Shown here piece after piece: positions 32,291 through 34,733 of a DNA stretch of 34,733 bases (positions within the stretch are counted from its first letter, which is position 1; every line of letters starts with the position of its first letter). Under the pieces are notes generated by a model. It was not told where the DNA came from. It ran no database searches and saw only the letters and a list, made by a program, of their open reading frames with translations. The position numbers and the translations under genes are program-made. Origin of the DNA: B1SED10-16 sp046498365 (lineage in GTDB: Bacteria > Desulfobacterota > Desulfobacteria > Desulfobacterales > Desulfosalsimonadaceae); NCBI GenBank assembly GCA_046498365.1, contig JAWOAV010000214.1, positions 1-34,733 of the forward strand, read 5' to 3'.

Positions 32291-33079
32291 GTGATTTTGG
32301 CGAGTTTTCGGGATCGCCGAAATGATCTCGAGGAGGAAAGTAAAATCGAAAGTGCTCACCGAAACACCTTGCGATGCCTATCAACGACGGCCGCCTTCAT
32401 CATTCGCGTCATCCAAAAAAAATTATTCTGGGTGGTCCTGGTCGTTATTGCGGCAGCGGCCATTACCAGCGCACGTATTGGCGATGATTTCCGGATCAGC
32501 CGGGAACTCCTGAAGCAGACGGAGAGCAGGTACGGCAAAGATGCGGTGGCCCGTCTCCTGGAATGGGAAGACATGATCCGTACCACCGACAGGGGAAAAG
32601 CGGACCGGGAAAAACTCGAAAAAGTCAACCGGTTCTTCAACCGTCGGATCCGTTTCGCCACCGATAAGGCGTTGTGGGGCGTAGAAAACTACTGGGCGAC
32701 CCCTTATGAATTTCTCAGCCGGAATGCAGGCGACTGCGAAGATTTTGCCATTGCCAAGTATTTTACCCTCAAAGCGATCGGCGTAGAAGAAGAAAAACTG
32801 AACATCCTGTACGTCAAATCTTTGCAGTATGGGATTGCCCACATGGTTTTGGCCTATTACGGTACACCGGAGGCCGAGCCGCTGATCCTGGACAGCCTCA
32901 TTGACGAAATTCTCCCCGGATCCAAGCGGACAGACCTGCTGCCGGTCTTCGGCTTCAACGGCAGCGGTCTCTGGACGGCAAAACAGCGATCTCAAGGGGC
33001 ACTTCCCGAAAGAAGCGAACGGCTGAAGCCCTGGCAGGAGCTGCAGCGGAAAATGTCAGGGAGCATACTGTTAAAATAA
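32291..33079 (+). CDS. lapG: LapG-type periplasmic cysteine protease
   Basis: Transglutaminase-like cysteine protease (BTLCP family) that cuts adhesins of the LapA type near their N-terminus and so releases them from the cell surface. Counting from the GTG at 32291: a membrane/signal segment (about 36-60), Asp148-Cys149-Glu150-Asp151 (GDCEDFA) with the catalytic Cys and calcium ligands, His184 (AHMVLAY) and Asp201 (LILDSL). The spacing matches characterised LapG. The start is uncertain. The best ribosome site, AGGAGG at 32331-32336, points to an ATC at 32345 with no ATG/GTG/TTG in frame nearby; the GTG at 32291 (GGAAG upstream) is the nearest canonical choice. lapD starts 10 bp after the stop. 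Confidence 0.88.
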   Translation: MILASFRDRRNDLEEESKIESAHRNTLRCLSTTAAFIIRVIQKKLFWVVLVVIAAAAITSARIGDDFRISRELLKQTESRYGKDAVARLLEWEDMIRTTDRGKADREKLEKVNRFFNRRIRFATDKALWGVENYWATPYEFLSRNAGDCEDFAIAKYFTLKAIGVEEEKLNILYVKSLQYGIAHMVLAYYGTPEAEPLILDSLIDEILPGSKRTDLLPVFGFNGSGLWTAKQRSQGALPERSERLKPWQELQRKMSGSILLK

Positions 33080-33089
33080 GGACAGAAAC

Positions 33090-34733
33090 ATGACACTATA
33101 CCGCCAGGTCATCATTTTTACCTTTGCCCTGTTTCTCATACTTTTTACGGGAACCTGGTTCGCCAAGCTGGAAATCACACGTGCCTTTCTCCTGGATCAG
33201 CTCGAGTCCCATGCCCAGGACACAGCAACCTCCCTCGGCCTTTCCATCACCCAGCACATGGCGACCAGAGATATGGCGACCATTGAAAGCATGATCGATG
33301 CGGTATTTGATCGGGGGTATTATATGGTCGTCCGGTTAACGAATGTGAAGGATGAGGTCTTGATTGACCGGACACTTGACGTGAGCATCGAAAGCGTTCC
33401 CTCTTGGTTCATTCGCTGGGTCCGGCTGGAAACCCCCGATGCCAGTTCCCAGGTTATGGCCGGGTGGAACCAGGCCGGTGCCATTTACGTGAAGAGCCAT
33501 CCGGGGTACGCCTACAAGACCCTTTGGGACGATGTGGTCAGCACGACGCTCTGGTTTTTTGCCTGCGGTATCTTCGTGCTTGTCGCAGGAGGATTCGGAT
33601 TGCGTCTTTTGCTCCGTCCGCTAGTGGCTGTAGAGCGTCAGGCGGACGCCATCTGCAGAAAAGAATACGAGATACAGGAGCGCCTGCCCCGTACAAGGGA
33701 ATTCAGGCGCGTTGTCGAGGCTATGAACCGCATGACCTACCGGGTCAAAGAGATGTTTGAAGAACAGGTCGTGCAGGCGGAGGGGCTCCGGGAACGCGCC
33801 TATACCGATCAAGTGACGGGCCTGGGGAACCGCCGCTACTTCAATACCCAAATCACCGCCCGGCTTGATCGCCGGGACAGCACCACGAAAGGGATCATGC
33901 TTCTGATCAAGGTGAATGATCTGGACAAGCTCAACCAGCAAAGCGGGTTTCAAGCCGGCGACCAATTCCTGAAACGGGTGGCGCAGATGCTGAAGGAAAC
34001 TACCAGCCACTATGCGAACGGCGTCTTGGCCCGTTTGGTGGGGGGGGACTTCGGCGTTTTCCTTCCCGACGCACCTCCTTGGGAGGCGGAATCGATTGCC
34101 GGCGGCATCGCCGTGGAACTGGGCCGGCTGGCGTCGGAGAAGATCACCGTTACGGATAACATCGGTTATGTGGGTGCCGCGACGTATGAGAACACCGTGA
34201 CGCTCAGCCGAATGCTTTCGGAAGCCGATCGTGCGCTGACAATGGCCAGGCAGAAAGGGCCCAACGAATGGAGTGTCTGTGCGATTACCGAAGAAACGGA
34301 TGCCATGCCGCTTGGCCAGCAGCAGTGGAAGGATTTGCTTGTCAAGGCCCTTGCGGAGCGCCGGTTCATCCATGAAGCACAATCGGTAGTGAAGATGAGC
34401 GACAGGAACCGATTTCTTCACCTGGAAGTTTTCTCCCGCATTCTTTTTGAAGACGGCAGCATCATGAGTGCGGCGGTGTTCATGCCGCTGGCCGAGCGCC
34501 TGGGCCTCATGTCCGCCATAGACCGCATTGCCATCGAGGAAGTGATGAAGCTTGACCGGAACGGGCTCCCGGTCGAAAGCGTTGCCGTAAACATATCCCC
34601 TGCCTCCTTGGGCGATGATGCATTCCGGGAATGGATTCAATCCGCCCTGAAGACGCTTCCCGATACGGCTCCCCGCCTCATCTTCGAATTTTCTGAGTTC
34701 AGCGCGGTTCAGCATCTCGATCTGGTCAAAGAC
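33090..34733 (+). CDS. lapD: LapD-like degenerate GGDEF-EAL c-di-GMP receptor (partial)
   Basis: Inner-membrane receptor that binds c-di-GMP inside the cell and sequesters LapG in the periplasm. 548 codons are present and the gene runs off the window. Parts: helix 1 (about 7-25), a LapD/MoxY-type periplasmic domain (about 27-150) with GW at 125-126 (Trp125 in Pseudomonas LapD contacts LapG), helix 2 (about 152-172), HAMP (about 170-222), GGDEF domain (about 235-400) and the start of EAL. The GGDEF site reads VGGDF (317-321) and the EAL site EVF (446-448), so both enzymatic activities are probably lost, as in LapD. GGACAG precedes the ATG. Operon with lapG. Confidence 0.9.
   Translation, partial: MTLYRQVIIFTFALFLILFTGTWFAKLEITRAFLLDQLESHAQDTATSLGLSITQHMATRDMATIESMIDAVFDRGYYMVVRLTNVKDEVLIDRTLDVSIESVPSWFIRWVRLETPDASSQVMAGWNQAGAIYVKSHPGYAYKTLWDDVVSTTLWFFACGIFVLVAGGFGLRLLLRPLVAVERQADAICRKEYEIQERLPRTREFRRVVEAMNRMTYRVKEMFEEQVVQAEGLRERAYTDQVTGLGNRRYFNTQITARLDRRDSTTKGIMLLIKVNDLDKLNQQSGFQAGDQFLKRVAQMLKETTSHYANGVLARLVGGDFGVFLPDAPPWEAESIAGGIAVELGRLASEKITVTDNIGYVGAATYENTVTLSRMLSEADRALTMARQKGPNEWSVCAITEETDAMPLGQQQWKDLLVKALAERRFIHEAQSVVKMSDRNRFLHLEVFSRILFEDGSIMSAAVFMPLAERLGLMSAIDRIAIEEVMKLDRNGLPVESVAVNISPASLGDDAFREWIQSALKTLPDTAPRLIFEFSEFSAVQHLDLVKD

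Noticed and set aside
1..34733. CRISPR arrays, tRNA, rRNA, phage or transposase genes
   Set aside because: None seen. The only repeated structures are the palindromic repeat family, the 16-bp tandem repeat and the gdhA boxes.

Overview
This window looks like a chromosomal segment of an anaerobic, respiring Gram-negative bacterium. My best guess is a member of the Desulfobacterota (Desulfobacterales-like). The guess rests on a complete Na+-pumping NADH:quinone oxidoreductase (Nqr) whose subunit A carries ferredoxin-type cysteine motifs, RecD2 as the RecD-type helicase, several lipoproteins and a TolC/LapG/LapD surface-adhesin module, and a family of ~120-150 bp imperfectly palindromic intergenic repeats. 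No rRNA, tRNA, CRISPR array, IS transposase, integrase or phage gene was seen. The assignment is inference; no phylogeny could be run.

Layout. 1-2268: a 32-codon aldehyde dehydrogenase remnant, then NADP-type glutamate dehydrogenase (gdhA) with three boxes of a repeated motif upstream, and a DUF1622 membrane protein, all on the minus strand. 2688-3428: a plus-strand short-chain dehydrogenase. 3445-9469: the minus-strand nqrABCDEF operon, behind a good sigma-70-like promoter, with a palindromic repeat between nqrE and nqrF. 9596-10243: a metallophosphoesterase facing away from nqrA. 10247-18677: a minus-strand run hsp20 - lon - rlpA - recD2 - SH3/coiled-coil protein - nadB (proteostasis, envelope, DNA repair, NAD synthesis). 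18817-20112: an MFS transporter. 20418-20639: a 73-aa unknown protein. 20620-23086: a membrane class III nucleotide cyclase whose gene overlaps that of a TPR lipoprotein. 23552-24597: azlC-azlD amino-acid exporter.

24869-28081 is a plus-strand run of small genes: a GNAT acetyltransferase, a 138-aa unknown, a 4-oxalocrotonate tautomerase-like protein overlapping a short QueG-like double [4Fe-4S] protein, a coiled-coil protein, and a DUF1499 lipoprotein. 28120-29832 encodes an acyl-CoA synthetase (minus). After a 730-bp AT-rich gene-free stretch with a candidate sigma-54 promoter comes tolC (lapE-like) - lapG - lapD (plus). lapD runs off the window end inside its EAL domain.

How it fits together. 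NqrA-F would couple NADH oxidation to quinone reduction and Na+ export. NqrB and NqrC keep the SGAT flavinylation motifs, and NqrD and NqrE keep the four membrane cysteines. NqrA has two intact CxxCxxCxxxC motifs, as in RnfC and unlike classical Vibrio NqrA; this is the most interesting single observation here. The LapG/LapD/TolC module should hold or release a large secreted adhesin in response to c-di-GMP; no adhesin or LapB/LapC gene is in the window. The dispersed repeats (five copies sharing a core similar to GCCCAATATCT) sit in intergenic DNA, inside an operon, and in front of genes, where they create false N-terminal extensions.
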